A stretch of 64,000 nt of DNA from Notospermus geniculatus (GCA_002633025.1 NMRB01001654.1:24082-88081), one strand, 5' to 3'; shown: positions 1 to 12,213, numbered from the stretch's first letter. Translations and numbers: made by a program. Notes: generated from the sequence alone by a model not told the origin.

Positions 1-200
1 TAGCAAATGCTTTTACTTAAGATTTGCACAGCAATGGGTCATATGAATAAAGACTAGCAACTGCTTTTACTTTAGATTTGTACAGCATTGCCTAGTGCAT
101 TTGTATTGCAAAATTCAAGTAAAAGCATTTACTAGTCTTTATTCATATGACCCACTGTCCAATGTAAATGTACTACAAAACTTGAAGTAAAAGCATCTGC
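1..200. repeat. Short direct and inverted repeat cluster at window start
   Basis: A unit of about 36 bp beginning TAGCAAATGCTTTTACTT occurs at 1-36 and again, slightly changed, at 55-90. The intervening GGGTCATATGAATAAAGACT continues into the second unit, and the whole 37-73 stretch is matched in inverted orientation at 117-153. A third, weaker inverted piece (AAGTAAAAGCA) lies near 185. The arrangement can fold into a long AT-rich hairpin. It resembles a decayed palindromic transposon, but the window edge cuts off the left context. Confidence 0.7.
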
Positions 201-1105
201 TAACTTTTATAAATATCAGCCAATCGGGGTCGACAATGTCGTTCTCTCTCCTCGTCCTACGCTATAAGTTGGCGGAGAGATAACTGGTGTCCTCCGGTAT
301 AGCTTCAGGTGCATCATACAACTTATTTCGAGCGAAAGATCCAATCAGGCAACTTCAGCATTTTTGCAGAAATCGACATAAATGTCGACATATCAACGAT
401 AAATAATCATAAAAGGCGACTTTTTGCATGAGGCACAGCGTGACAAGAGTTATCGAATATCTATGGAATGCCTTTTAAGAAATACATTGAATTTCTTTTC
501 ACCGACATATGATCGAGCAATGTATAGATTAGAAACATTAAAGATTGATTTCTTTATGTCAGTATTTTTAATCATTACCTTTAAAGGAGAGACTTCTCCC
601 CAGGGTTAGGTTTCACAGATCTTGGATAGACGATGCAAGCTTCCTTCAACTTGAATGTCGCTAGCGGGTTAACTATCTCCTAGTGTCTGTTTCCGGCGAT
701 GCCAACTTTGAGTGTCATTTCAACGCCTTGCAGTGACTTCATTGACATATACACGACACATTCCGAGACTTGTACTCGAGAAGTGAAAATTAGCCCTCTC
801 GGCTTGACGTGTAATGACACGTGTGTCAGTGGAAGATGGTGGTTTCTGGTTGTGTCATCCATGGTCGGAGAACATGGTGGGAATGGTTTGTTTCTCTTCC
901 AGGTTCTTATGGTGTGAAAGGCATGCAGAATGGCAAAGGATAACATCACATATTTTCACAATATTGCACAGAAGGCTCTTCTACTTCTTCAATTTCTTGT
1001 TTGCATGCCGTCATACCACCAATAAATATTTGTTGGGGGAATTGGCTGAATAAGACCAAGTCCCCCCCCCCCAAGAGTGAGAAGTTTAGTTATTCACTCA
1101 TCATT
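201..1105. other. No recognised feature; contains a poly-C run
   Basis: I see no gene or assignable repeat. The open frames here are short, overlap on both strands and resemble no family. An 11-base C run sits at 1062-1072. Confidence 0.5.
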
Positions 1106-1229
1106 GCATTTACAAATTTCTCAACAAGAAAGTCAATATCACATAACGCCTTTGTAAACAAAGCCTNGCATTGACAAATTTCTCAACAAATAGAGGCAAT
1201 ATCACATAACGCCTTTGTAAACAAAGCCT
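1106..1229 (+). repeat. Direct duplication flanking a single n
   Basis: About 61 bp at 1106-1166 (GCATTTACAAATTTCTCAAC onward) is repeated at 1168-1229 with a few changes, and one n at 1167 separates the two copies. The n sits exactly between them, which suggests two overlapping contig ends joined without merging and not a biological tandem repeat. Confidence 0.75.
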
Positions 1230-1576
1230 ATGAAATAACAACTTTACAATTCTAAGCCATTAATTAATAAAATGGTCTTGAATGAGGAGGTAGCCTAATT
1301 TTTTCTACCATTTGATGGCGCTGCGACCGTATCCACTTTTCCACTGTGACGTTGTTCGGAACGTCAACGTCACACTGCCGTGACTTTGTGGCTTCATGCT
1401 CGCACCGCACATTGCCACGGTGATGACGTCCTGAAGACAATGAAAAGGCCTGATATGGTCGCAGCGACATCTTTTCGTGGAGGAGTGGCGACCCCCTCAT
1501 TGCAGGCCAATCACAGATAATCCTTTAAAAAGCTGCCAACAACAACGGAAACGTAAATTCTGATTGGAAAGAGAAG

Positions 1577-1768
1577 CCAACCACGTAATGTCATGAAAGG
1601 CCAATCACGTAACGTCATTGGAAAGAAAGGCCAATCACGTAACGTCATTAGGAACGCCAATCACGTAACGTCATTAGGAACGCCAATCACGTAACGTCAT
1701 TAGGAAGGTCAATCACGTAAGGTCATTGGAAAGAAAGGCCAATCACGTAACATAATTAGAAAGAAAGG
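1577..1768 (+). repeat. Tandem array of CCAATCACGTAACGTCATT units
   Basis: Seven units start at about 1577, 1601, 1631, 1657, 1683, 1709 and 1739, spaced 24-30 bp. Each carries variants of CCAATCACGTAACGTCAT. The unit combines a CCAAT pentamer with an ACGTCA half-CRE; the CCAAT is intact in five units. Linkers alternate between TAGGAACG and TGGAAAGAAAGG, so the array is heterogeneous. A degenerate eighth unit may follow at 1769. It could be a plain minisatellite or a promoter-like cluster. I see no gene start next to it. Confidence 0.75.
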
Positions 1769-1769
1769 C

Positions 1770-4700
1770 TACACACATAAACCTTTAGAACTGGCAGCAA
1801 AGAAAACTAAGTCGATCGCCCAGTCTCGAGTAGCAGGGGCATAGGACAGAAGTATACAAAACAAACGTTGCCATTGGCCTTGCCTGACGGTTCTAGTTCT
1901 TCAGATGCAATAACACGATCTCTCTGAGAATGATATCTCACGTAAGATTCCCTTTTACACATCTTTCTTATCAACTTCCGTTTGACATTTTTACCATTCG
2001 AATCGATTGATGTTCATTTCTATTGCATCGGATGACGGCACTTTTCCAACGACATTTCGATTTAGAGTCAGTAAAGAAACCGACTGAAAATGGGGTATTG
2101 CTCTGCCATGAAGCGATTAGCAGGAGTATTGAGCGCCTTGTGCCTCCCCCTTCCGAGCTGACACAGTAGAAAGTAAAAGGAGACCAGAAACGGCTCTAAT
2201 ACATGTCCAAGGATAGACAATCTTGGACCAACTGTCTTGGCGAAAGTGCTCCCGCATCCTGGGGCGATCTGAAGTTTAATGGCTTCATCCGGGTTCGGCC
2301 AACGCCCGGATCAAATCTGGCGTCACTGCACAGTCATTCTGCTTACGTGGGCTGCAACATTATGGCCGGCAGTTCTTGGTAGTGGACCAATAGTTTTGTT
2401 TTGACATCAAGGGTTTCGTCCGATCATCGCCTGTCAGCGACGTTTGTTACTCCCCTGAAGAATCCGATCTACATCCCATGGACACAGATATTACGAGCCT
2501 CGACTCTTGGCACTGCTTACGCTAGTTACACACTCCAGTCAGACGCACCTTTAACTGTCTTTTTTACCAACGATACTCATTTAAAAGCACCTGCAGGAAA
2601 TGATGAAGGTCGATATGATTGATGGCGTCCATTACTGCTTGCTGCTGCTGCTGTAGTTGATGTAAGTGTGATGAGACAAGGACCTAAAGTAACGTTACTA
2701 TACGTTGTTGACGATGTCTTAAGGAGATTGCTCAGGGGTGTATCGTTGATGTAATGGTAGCTAAATCTGACAGAAAAATGATAGAAATTCTCAATGAAAA
2801 GGCATGAAGGAGATTAAGCCGTTGTTCCGTAGCGAACGCGATCGAAAAGCAGCCATGATTTTTATGGCGGAGCAAGGGAGATTTCTAGAGTTGTCCATAG
2901 GAAAGAATAGAAATATCCACTGACTAAAAGCTATCGGTCCCCTATTGTACATGTTTCATGCAGCGTTCATGTCTTTGCCCATCCGATTCCTTTGAGTTAT
3001 ATCGGTAGCCATCTTATCTTTTGGTACCTTATCCACTTTTGTTATGAATCGAATGCTATTTCCGGGCAAATGTCGGACTCATTTGACAAAACGTCACGTT
3101 TTTGTTGGAAGAGTACAAGGTGTTTGAGGGACTTGTCTGGAAAGAAACTTGCCGACAATTTGTTGTTGATAACTCTCTGAAGAACTGAAGACATATTTAT
3201 GATTTCTGTTTGACATCTGCAACATTTATAAAGATTCCACTTGACTCTCTAAGGAAACACTCATGTGAAGAAACGCCTCTCAGAATGTACCTTAAGAAAG
3301 TTGTTCCATGTTGATGATGTTTAGACTCACCTCGTCTGTACCTAACCACCCTTCCTCGTCTGCTGTTTAATATTCCTTAAAGGTCTGTGTACACTCCTGG
3401 CAACGTTTTTGCAATGTTTACAGTTTACAACATGTCGTGATGCTGGACAAATGTTACCCAGTGCGTAAAGGGGAAAATGTTTTCCAACTAGTCGCTAAAA
3501 TGTCGCCATTAGTGAGTTTTGGCTACTATTGTTCGGCGACAGACTGAGATAATAGGAAATTGTACGTTTACCCGGGCGACTGCGAAAAACTCTATTGTAT
3601 GCAGCTTTGGTTGTACAGTTGTTTATGCTGCCAAGTGTGACAGGAATCAGCGTCCTAGGAATGCCGATCCGCCAAACAATAGCCCGCTATTGTAAGGTTA
3701 TATTCAAATGGTCATCTCTCTAGCCATATATTCTAATCCATCGCTGAACAATAAGACCGGACTTTGATTCCAGGGGGACTTTGATTCCTGTCACACCTGT
3801 TGAAACCGAGACAGATTTCGTGTCATTACCAAAAACAAAGCTCGTAAACACTAGGACAATGTGATAACAATCTTGGACGGAAGCAAGGAAGAAGTGTGGC
3901 CAAAAGGGGGCGTTCGGTCGTTCCCTGCTGACATTCACGTATCTTACACCAGAAAGCGGAGTTGTTTTGAGAATATTAAATAATGCAAACCTTGACAAAT
4001 GTCACTAAAAAGATACATATTGGTTTAGAAACTGTGGTCCATTGTCATTCGTTCGTGATGTTTCAACCTTCCTTAAAATATTTTTAAAATCATGCAATAT
4101 TTATGTACAGTTGTTTTAAACTTTCCAGGGATCCTTTGAATAAAATCGAATTCTTTGTCAACATCGGTGTTAATGAAGCCTTGACGTGGGAATGAGAAAA
4201 TGGAAGGAAAATTATTTAAAAAAAACATTGGATATTTAACGAAATGAACGTGAATCTGTCGATCTTATCGATATCCTCCTCCGTTTGCTGCTGGCAATGT
4301 TTGAGATACAAAAATATTCTGGGACATCTTAAATTGTAAGCGTAGGTTGCTGTAAGTTGGCTCAGAAAGCGACCGAAACTTCTCGTGTGGGATGGGATGT
4401 ATATAGGTGAAATCGGGCGTGAAGGAGAAAGGCGGTCTAGTATCCTGTTTGAAGGGGTCTTTAGATGTCTGTGCTTCCTCCCTTGACCGCTAGAGGGCTT
4501 TCTTCTATAATTAGCCCTACAAATGCACATATGGTACATAGCTTTCGCAATCGTGTCATTTGGAACACACAGAGAAAGAATGTACAAAATCTTGCGTTTG
4601 AAAACACCGGTGACTTGCGAACATCTCACGAAGAATAGTAAAATGAACGCAGGTGGTAGACGGGCCATAAAGACTTCAAATCAACTGAATATCACCGATA

Positions 4701-6690
4701 TCAACTTGAGAACCGGCCATTAGAGCTGATTTTATTGCTATAGATACAAGTATAGTCTGAAAACAAAAGCATTCAAATATTTAATAGTACAATTTGACTC
4801 GTAATTCCGTAATTCAGGTCAACAGGTGTATTCAAGGTTTTCTACTTCTCTCTATGTCGTCAATACGTTGCTTGAGTTGTCGAAATTGGTCAATGATGAC
4901 AAACTCTTTGGGCCTGAGCCAATCTAAAAGAAGGGTGTGTGGTCACACCATGTGTACATGTATTTTTCTTTGTAACTTCAGATACCTAAATAAAGCAACG
5001 ATTCTTGTATCGTAAAGCTTTGGAGAATGTATAAATACGCTGACTCCTGACCGTCGAATCCGGGCCTTCTCTTTCGACACTTTGTACCATACCTTTCTCC
5101 ATTATTTTTTGGCTTTACAAATCTTTTACGTAGGCCGGATCATCTACTCTGCTTGGCACATCAAAGAGAGAATAATATACTAGCACCAAGATGGCTAATT
5201 AATTCAGTTTTATCATGGCGTCGTGCTATTATGCGACACTTTAGTGGAGAAGAAAAAGCGAGCCTGCTGTGAGACTGAGTGGAGAGGCAATCCGTGATGT
5301 CGAAATGCTATATGTCGCCAAGGTATAATAATGCCCTCGCTAATATAAAAAGAGACATAAATCATGGAGTTGCTAGTTTTCTGAATTTCATCTGCATCAA
5401 TTTGGTCTTATGTATCGTGGGTCTCTTCGACGATTTCACGAGTTGCTAACTGCTGGAAAAGAAGGAACGAAGCAAGAAAAAAGTGTCCGCGGAACAAAGG
5501 AGTCCATTATCGAATATTAATCTCGGGTCAGTGTGTTCGTATCTTGTATATAGCCATGTTAATAGTCGTGGACAGCGAAGGCGGACAGTTTTTCCGGGGA
5601 GGGACAGTTTTTGTTTTACATCCGCCGACTTCTTATGACGGATCGTATACCCACATTGGTTTGTGCTGCTCAGAAATGGGCGAGTCGCTTTCGGCGCTGA
5701 CGTGAAAACATGTAGTAGCACCAGAATGGATAACTCCGGGAGGTTTACAACAAATGTACGAAGAGGAGCTCTCATGTGAACACAAAAACTTTAATCACAG
5801 GCAACTTTTTGGGTGTACAACTTACACAGGCGGCAGGTCAAGTGCCATATCATGACAAAAAACAAGGAACAGACTCGAGCAGTATTGAGGATTACATGCG
5901 TTGACAAACCATGGATGTATACTTCCATGGGCAAACATAACAAGTTGTCAACAGCAACTAATTCCTAATTTGATACTTTGTAGAGGGCTACATACATGTA
6001 CATAATCATATGATGTAGGCCTATACAAGAGCAGATCGTAGAAGGGAGTGGGGAAAGGGTTTGGCAATAAAGCACAAAAGCCTTTTAGATTTCTTGCAAT
6101 CCAAACCAATATACGGCCCATTCCTGTCAACACATGCTATAAGGATATCGTGCACATCCCTGGCCCAGTTCTAGCCAGACGACTGTGTATTTCCTACACT
6201 GCTCAGAGCAATCTGAAACACTGATGATTTTTAACTTGATTCTGTGAAGACCATTTTCAGTCTTTGATTGCATATAGATTTCATTACAAGGAATTTACCT
6301 CATGAAACAGAAAATATCGAAAAGGAAATGTGGTGAAGATTCTCTCTGCCATAGAGATATCCGAAATCAATCACAAGGAAATTGACTTGTGTTTTCTTGG
6401 TAAGCCTCAGGAGGTCTCCAAGATGTATAGGTCTTTTTTGTCTTTGTGAGAAGACCATTTGTTCAGATATGAACGAATATTGCGTGGTATGATGGAGGGG
6501 AGATCTAAGATCTTATTGTACTCATGGAAAACATGATCGGTTTTAGTGTCGTAACTTTCCCGTGTCATCGAACAAGTACAGTCCGCTGTCAGAGGGGAGC
6601 AAGTCATCTTGTACACCGATGTTCAGTATGACATTAGGCCTAACTGTAAACCCCCAAACTGTTTTCTATATCCCTGCAAACTTTTATCAT
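1770..6690. other. No recognised gene or repeat
   Basis: About 4.9 kb in which I find no recognisable protein, RNA gene or clean repeat. The longest frames (150 codons on the minus strand at 4216-4668 and 109 codons on the minus strand at 5446-5775) have unremarkable composition and match nothing I know. A segment near 3480-3550 containing AGTCGCTAAAATGTCGCC weakly resembles the tip of MITE family D, but too little is shared to call it. Confidence 0.45.
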
Positions 6691-6780
6691 ATGAATTCTT
6701 CGGATTTGCTGTGCTTTAGAATTTCCCAGCCANTACCAATGAATTCTTCGGATTTGCTGTTCTTTAGAATTTCCCAGCCA
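6691..6780 (+). repeat. Direct duplication flanking a single n
   Basis: About 41 bp starting TGAATTCTTCGGATTTGCTG is present at 6691-6732 and at about 6739-6780 with one substitution, and an n lies at 6733 between them. The pattern is the same as at 1106-1229 and most likely marks an unmerged contig overlap. The overlapping open frames on both strands are by-products of the duplication. Confidence 0.75.
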
Positions 6781-7164
6781 GCGTCTTTTTGGGAAAAGTG
6801 GATAAAAAGCAAAAAATGGACGGTTAAGACATAATGTAGATGAGCTTTCCAAATGGCAACGATTCGACGTATCGACGTTTGCAGAAGAAAGCTGGTCCAA
6901 ACGTACAGTACCATAATGTAACGTATCCGTTCGACCCAGGGAGATCAGCTCACTGAAATTGAAATGGCTAAATCGTTTGCCGAAACGATTATACGAAATA
7001 AGAGCCAGGGTGTAATTACCTTGAGATGAGCAAATAATTCCAATCATTCGGCAGCATATTTTCAATTTGGGCTTGTGTACATTGCATACTGATCCAAACG
7101 TTCAATCTCGTCCCCATGGATTACCTAGCAGGCTGAAACCGCGGATCAGTGTAATCGACAAGGG

Positions 7165-7245
7165 TGAACTGTCAAACTGGTGTAGTGGAAACATCTGTGA
7201 TGGTCACCGCTGGGGGTTGTGGGTTCGATTCCCGGCGGACTGCAC
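7165..7245 (+). mobile_element. tRNA-derived SINE head (pol III A and B boxes)
   Basis: A-box-like TGGTGTAGTGG at 7179-7188 is followed by B box GGTTCGATTCC at 7222-7232, a spacing typical of a tRNA-type internal promoter. The T-arm can pair only about 4 bp and there is no clean acceptor stem, so this is a tRNA-like SINE head or tRNA pseudogene, not a functional tRNA. The SINE body probably continues toward 7380 but I cannot set its end. Confidence 0.55.
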
Positions 7246-7393
7246 TCCCGTCCGCAGCAGCTGTGCTCCTCGCTGGTTACCGTTGATTGGGACAAGGATG
7301 GCAAAGTTTTGAATTGAGGGGGTAATAATTTCATTAATTGAACCCTTAAATGTAAGGGGTGAATCAGGGGGCAACCAGTCATGACTATTGATA

Positions 7394-7542
7394 TAAACCC
7401 TGTATAAATATTACCCTTGTGGACCTTGTTATTGTCACGTGCGTCCGTGACATAAACAATGGCGGCTGGAACGAGGTTGGGAAGAAAACGGACGCGCCAG
7501 TCACGTGATTGGCAATAGTAAGGATAAGTTTTGTAGGGTTTA
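7394..7542. mobile_element. Palindromic MITE-like element
   Basis: TAAACCCT at 7394-7401 is matched by AGGGTTTA at 7535-7542. Inner arms also pair: GTCACGTGCGTCCGT near 7434 against ACGGACGCGCCAGTCACGTG near 7489. Total length is about 149 bp. The arms are imperfect, so the element is old. No transposase is present. Confidence 0.5.
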
Positions 7543-7949
7543 CTGGGTGAGTGTCACCGATGGTGAAACATGCGTCATCCATCAATCTCTCAAAAACATC
7601 TCCTTCGTTAGAATGATCGCCAATCGTTCTGTCCGAAAACTGCACGCTATGAGACCTGATTGAAAGAGTCCACCGGCCAATCAGTCGAATATGAACCAAT
7701 ATGAGGGGCCATTTTGATGAGACCTTTATCATACCGTCTAATGAGGGACGCCCTATCCTATTTCATCAGGATAATCGTGTCTATAGACGCCGGGGCAAGG
7801 GGCTATTTGCGAGACTTCCTGTTCTATTATTGACCAATCAGGAGCGGTCAGCCTCTTTTCTCCCGGATAGTTATTTCTGATCGGAAGGTCGCACGAACAG
7901 AGGCTGGGTTTGCAAATTGCGGCTAATTATGACCTTAAAGCTGAACCCC

Positions 7950-8030
7950 TGCGAAATATTGAAATATTCGTCTCCGAATTTTGCAAATTTTCGACCCCAA
8001 CCGGGGTCTTCCTCAGGCACTTTCTGGTAG
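7950..8030 (-). repeat. Retroelement-like fragment with hammerhead-like hairpin
   Basis: On the minus strand, CTGAGGAA (8016-8009), stem GACCCC (8008-8003), loop GGTT, stem GGGGTC (7998-7993) and GAAA (7992-7989) lie in order, then ATTTGCAAAATTCGGAGACG. A similar stretch occurs on the plus strand at about 59838-59885, so this is a dispersed repeat. The order CUGA..GA, stem, GAAA recalls hammerhead ribozyme cores known from Penelope-like elements and retrozymes. Here an extra A separates the conserved GA from the stem, and I could not find stems I and III. Confidence 0.45.
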
Positions 8031-8154
8031 AGATCCCAGAAGTTGAGGCAGAAAGTAGACGCGGCCAGAGGCATGAGAGGGTATCTAGTCCAATATTATG
8101 AACTTCCGAGCGTTGAGCGTACGGTCTGTCGTGAATTCACTTTCCTAGAGAAAG

Positions 8155-8240
8155 TAGCCTAGGATCGTCTCCAAAGGTGCTCGAACCAGGGACCTTCGGC
8201 ACAAAGGGCTGACATCTGACTAACTGACTGTCTGTTTCAG
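8155..8240 (-). mobile_element. Possible tRNA-like SINE fragment
   Basis: The minus strand carries a B-box-like GGTTCGAGCAC around 8168-8178 and an A-box-like TTAGTCAGATG around 8213-8223. Both are looser matches than at 7165 or 50330, and no tail is evident. It may be a decayed SINE head or a chance match. Confidence 0.25.
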
Positions 8241-8946
8241 AGAGAGGTTGAGCACAGATGATAATTTCAAAGTGGATATGGTTTCTTTTTTCATCGTCAG
8301 CCTTTCTCCTATATAAAAGAAAGCCATTCTAGGAAAGAGCGCTGACTGATTGTGTTGAGTGAGTTATTGAGAGATTCAAGCTCTGGTCGTTAGGGATAGT
8401 GACCGATCATGGGGGTGATAGATGACAAGGGATAGTTGAGAGGGGGTAGTTATCTGTTAAGGGCCATATAATCATTGCTGACTCTCAGCACATTAACAAC
8501 CTGGTGAGATGGGAAACACTGGAAGTGGTCCTGGTAAGGGTAGCACAATGACAGCAATCAACAGCCAACAAATGCTAGCGAGGGCAATAAATTGTGCCAA
8601 TCTTAAGCAATGACACCCCTGGTAGAGAGCACCTACCAGCCTTGTCACTCTGGCTTGTAATTTTCTCACTGTTGTATTGCGGTTTGTCTCATGTTAAACA
8701 AAGCGAAGTAGCTCCATCAAACCTGTGACGTCATTATGTTTGTGTTTCGGTGATATGTGGTCTCTTTCACAGGAATTGTTGTGTCGACTCATTTGTTGAG
8801 TAATTAGGCCACTTGGTGGTGGTTGTAGGATTATAATGTCACATACACACAAATATTGTCGCAATACAGCGGAACCTGTGGTTTTGGCTAAAAATACACC
8901 AGCCGCTGTCCGGTCATTAACGCAATTTGGCCGATTTCGACCCCAA
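8241..8946. other. No recognised feature
   Basis: I see no gene, RNA or repeat that I can support here. Confidence 0.45.
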
Positions 8947-9115
8947 ATTGGTTTCCAATCTCACCGATAGGATTAAACACCGAGATCAGCGGCGAGTGTC
9001 GTTGTTTCAAACGCGATGATTCGTCAGTAAAAGGGAAATCAATGGTTTTTCAACCAATCAACGCGTTTTTCGGACGATCACGTGATTAATCCTACCGGTG
9101 AGATCGGGAACCAAT
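8947..9115. mobile_element. MITE, family B
   Basis: Inverted ends are ATTGGTTTCCAATCTCACCG at 8947 and the matching CGGTGAGATCGGGAACCAAT ending at 9115. Just inside are GATAGGATTAAA and TTAATCCTACC. The interior has ATGGTTTTTCAACCAATCAA, itself a short palindrome shared with the copy near 47545 and, less well, with 57790. At about 169 bp it encodes nothing. The CCAAT and ACGTGAT words recur in all three copies. Confidence 0.75.
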
Positions 9116-9895
9116 ATAAGGCTAGTCTTGGCGCTGCGGAGAAGGAAACCTATCGTGAAGGCGCACAGTGGCCTCCCACGTCCAGGCCGACGTCCGTCTG
9201 CTAAGGTTGGTAATGCCCTGAATGACCCCTTCCAAACAAGGATTACATGTACTGTAATTGTTGCAGTGAGACTGATTGTTATTGGTCAACAGGGTATAAC
9301 CAAAAATAGATAATAGATAATTATTTTTGGTATAACTATCACATGTATTTACAATTCGTCTGCCGATTTCAGGATCTTGGTAATAAATTATAAATCATCC
9401 AGTATTATGTTGATTTTAGCGATTGAATAATTTTAATTTTGCTGGACACGTCATCTTGATTGCCCACATATTCAATCAACAACGTCTTAAGTCAACATTT
9501 GTCATGCAACAATACCCCGTACAAAGATATCTAAGAAATTAATTCGAGCGAGGTTGTGTTTAGAGCTATTTGGTTCAAGTGCTGGGTAATTACTGTTGAC
9601 ATGGGTCAATGCGAATGGACCATGAATAATTAAATAAGACCAAGAAAATATTGAGATATGAGACGAATGTGGCCACTAACCAGGCTGATGGTGTCTAGTT
9701 ACCTCTTATCATGACTTATACAAGTCAAGGAAGGTCTAGGAACGACTCTTGAGGTTTCACAACGGACATGTATCTGGTTTCTTTATTTCTGGCCTACGCA
9801 TCCTGAGAATGGGTAGAATAATGATGGTAGAGGTTCGTAGCGCTTGCTCTCTCCGTCACCACGCATGCGCTGACGGAGGGACCGTGAGTAATACA
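9116..9895. other. No recognised feature
   Basis: AT-rich sequence with no gene or repeat that I can support. Confidence 0.45.
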
Positions 9896-10019
9896 GAGTT
9901 TTCGCAAAGCCCCCGAAACGCCAACGCGAACACCAAACCCATTGTTCGATGCCACGTAGAGAGCACCGAACAAAAGGATAGACGTACGCGTTGGCGTTTC
10001 GGGGACTTTGCGAAAACTC
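9896..10019. mobile_element. MITE, family C (copy 1)
   Basis: The left end GAGTTTTCGCAAAGCCCCCG is matched by CGGGGACTTTGCGAAAACTC at the right end, with GTACGCGTTGGCGTTT pairing further in. The middle TTGTTCGATGCCACG..GAGAGCACCGAACAAAAGGA is also a palindrome and is nearly identical in the copy at 19271. Length is about 124 bp. It is non-coding, and the open frames crossing it on both strands are by-products of its symmetry. Confidence 0.8.
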
Positions 10020-10314
10020 CCTATTATCTCAGTGTGGGCCCACGTGAAAATTGGTGAAGCCGTTGGTTTTTCGCAAAGACCGACTCTCATGGACAAGAGC
10101 ACCGGAACGTCTCTGTCGGGGACACCTGCGTGACTCACAGACGCTGTCCTCAATTGAGAGATGTCCTGATCACAGAGGTAAAGATGAATAGGATGACAGA
10201 TTTGAGACTCACGGGACTTTGGTGTCTTTATCAGGAAGGTGTGCTCGTGGGAGAGCTGGGAGCTGGGGGGGGGGGGGGTACTCTCAAGCCAACTTATTAT
10301 TTCTCTGCCAAGAC
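10020..10314. other. Unassigned sequence ending in a poly-G run before a gap
   Basis: No gene is seen. A run of 14 G at 10265-10278 lies 36 bases before the N gap. Homopolymers of this kind commonly stop sequencing reads. Confidence 0.5.
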
Positions 10315-10401
10315 NNNNNNNNNNNNNNNNNNNNNNNNNNNNNNNNNNNNNNNNNNNNNNNNNNNNNNNNNNNNNNNNNNNNNNNNNNNNNNNNNNNNNN
10401 N
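10315..10401. other. Assembly gap (87 N)
   Basis: A run of 87 N. Open frames predicted through it are not meaningful. Confidence 0.98.
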
Positions 10402-12213
10402 CTTTATGTAACAGTTCCCGTTTGCGAACTGCTTTCTATGGGCAAATTAACCATAGAAAACAATGGGCAGTCGTTTGTTTCACTGGTCTCAGCGTACGCC
10501 ATTAGGAAACCAACAATGGTGAGTTACCCATTGAGAGCCAATTCGCAAAAGCTATCACCTGGAGCAGCACCTTTAATCCTCTCTCGGTTCCTCTTGGCCT
10601 CTCATCTTGAGAAGACGAAAGGACACTTTGTTTGTTGTGTGGCAAATACAATCTCTTCACTTTTATTACAATAGTTTTTATTCAGCTGATTAGACAAATC
10701 GAGTTCTAGTTCTCAGCGGTTCATAAGAGAAACTCTCTGCCAAGGTCGTTTGTATCAATCTTACTGACAGTTGCTGTCGAGTCAAGTCGTAGTCATTAGG
10801 GGTTATCGAGTCTGAAACCTCTCCGGCAATCCCTCGGGATCAGTTTAATCCTAAGAGCGCCACCTGCGTGAAAAATGATTAACTACATGTACCTGTCCGG
10901 TCGCATAGAAACGGGCAATCGTAACTCTTAGCAAGAACGCGGAAAATAACCAATACTCACTAAATTCACTCCAATACGTGTTTCCCTCGATATAAATTTC
11001 TCTGTCGCGTACTTGATTCATTCGCTCTCGCGCATCGCTCGCGAGACGTTAACTGGCCCCGGCGCGCACGTGCTTGCGTCACTGGTCTGCATAGATTAAT
11101 AAATTAATGGACTGATATCTGAGGTAAAAGCAGTCGCCGAGAGTGTTTAAAGGGAGAAAGCTTGGCGGGATAACACCAGGAATAACTTACAACTTATTTC
11201 CCTCCAAAAGTGTTTCAAAGGATAGGATTCAACCGCCTTGGATTGAGTGAATAAGGGGAAAGAAAAGGTAAGAATTTCAAACATTTTTTATCGGTTAACA
11301 ATTGGTACAATTGTTTCTGAGTTTGTCATCACGAAAGCTTTTCGTACAATGAAGAAATCGTCAAAAATATGGCAAGTAATTCATGAAGTACAAATAATCT
11401 CCCTGGTTTTAATAAAGGGGACCTTAAAGAAGGCTGCGATATGGTTTCCTTCTTAATGAGTTTCGTTCTTAATGAGTTTCTTATATTAACTGTTTGGTGA
11501 CGTTCCGTTTCGTCTGTGTCCAGTAACTCGGTTCAGCGGTATTTCCTGAACTGCTTTTGTAGAAAAGGACGAATCCGAAAAACGAAACCGACGCTTCGAA
11601 TCATCATTCAGTCATCGGTCTCTTTGGACTGAGGGTTTTGTCGTTACAAACCCTTCGCACTGAAACGTTCGCTGAAAAAACAGCTTCGAGGCGCAAACAA
11701 AAACTTTCCTGGAGAACCGTTTTACTCTCTCTGATTATTTCGAAGTCGATTTACAGAATTTTTCGATCGGTAAATTCTGCTTCAGCAGATTGCAAAAACA
11801 GCTAATATCAGCAAGTAGGCGTGGTTCGCTAACGTTGATTTGTCTTGTTTTAGAAGTAAATTCCCCAAAAGTCCGTTCTTGCCGTATCTGCCGATCCTTG
11901 TCGCCAAAAATCAATGCACAGAGCAACTAATACTCAAATCATCTGTCCTAATTTCATATATGACGACAGATAACAACTAAAATATTGTCTAGATACAGCT
12001 CATCGACGCTCTAACTCATTCTTCAAGTGGACGTGATTTCATTTCACGAGAGACACATGTCTTATTACTTTTCATGACAAACTGTTATCGGAAACTTGCG
12101 CCAGTGGTGGTTGTTGTTGCTGGTGTCGGTGTTCAGGGGACGATTGTGCATTGAGTATCGAAAAAGACGATGTAAGGATGAAAAGCGCTGGGGGTTCTTT
12201 TGGAAAAGGGCAG
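10402..12213. other. No recognised gene; one short tandem repeat
   Basis: No protein or RNA gene recognised. TTCTTAATGAGTTTC is repeated twice in tandem at 11450-11481. A CpG-rich patch with several CGCG words lies at about 11025-11085 and could be a small CpG cluster, with no exon recognised beside it. Confidence 0.45.

Noticed and set aside
3480-3600. Possible family D MITE fragment
   Set aside because: Only about 18 bases resemble the tip and no second arm or core hairpin is present.
10130-10674. Open frames of 88-151 codons around 10.1-10.7 kb
   Set aside because: They run through the 87-base N gap and a poly-G run. The translated part is not evidence for a gene.
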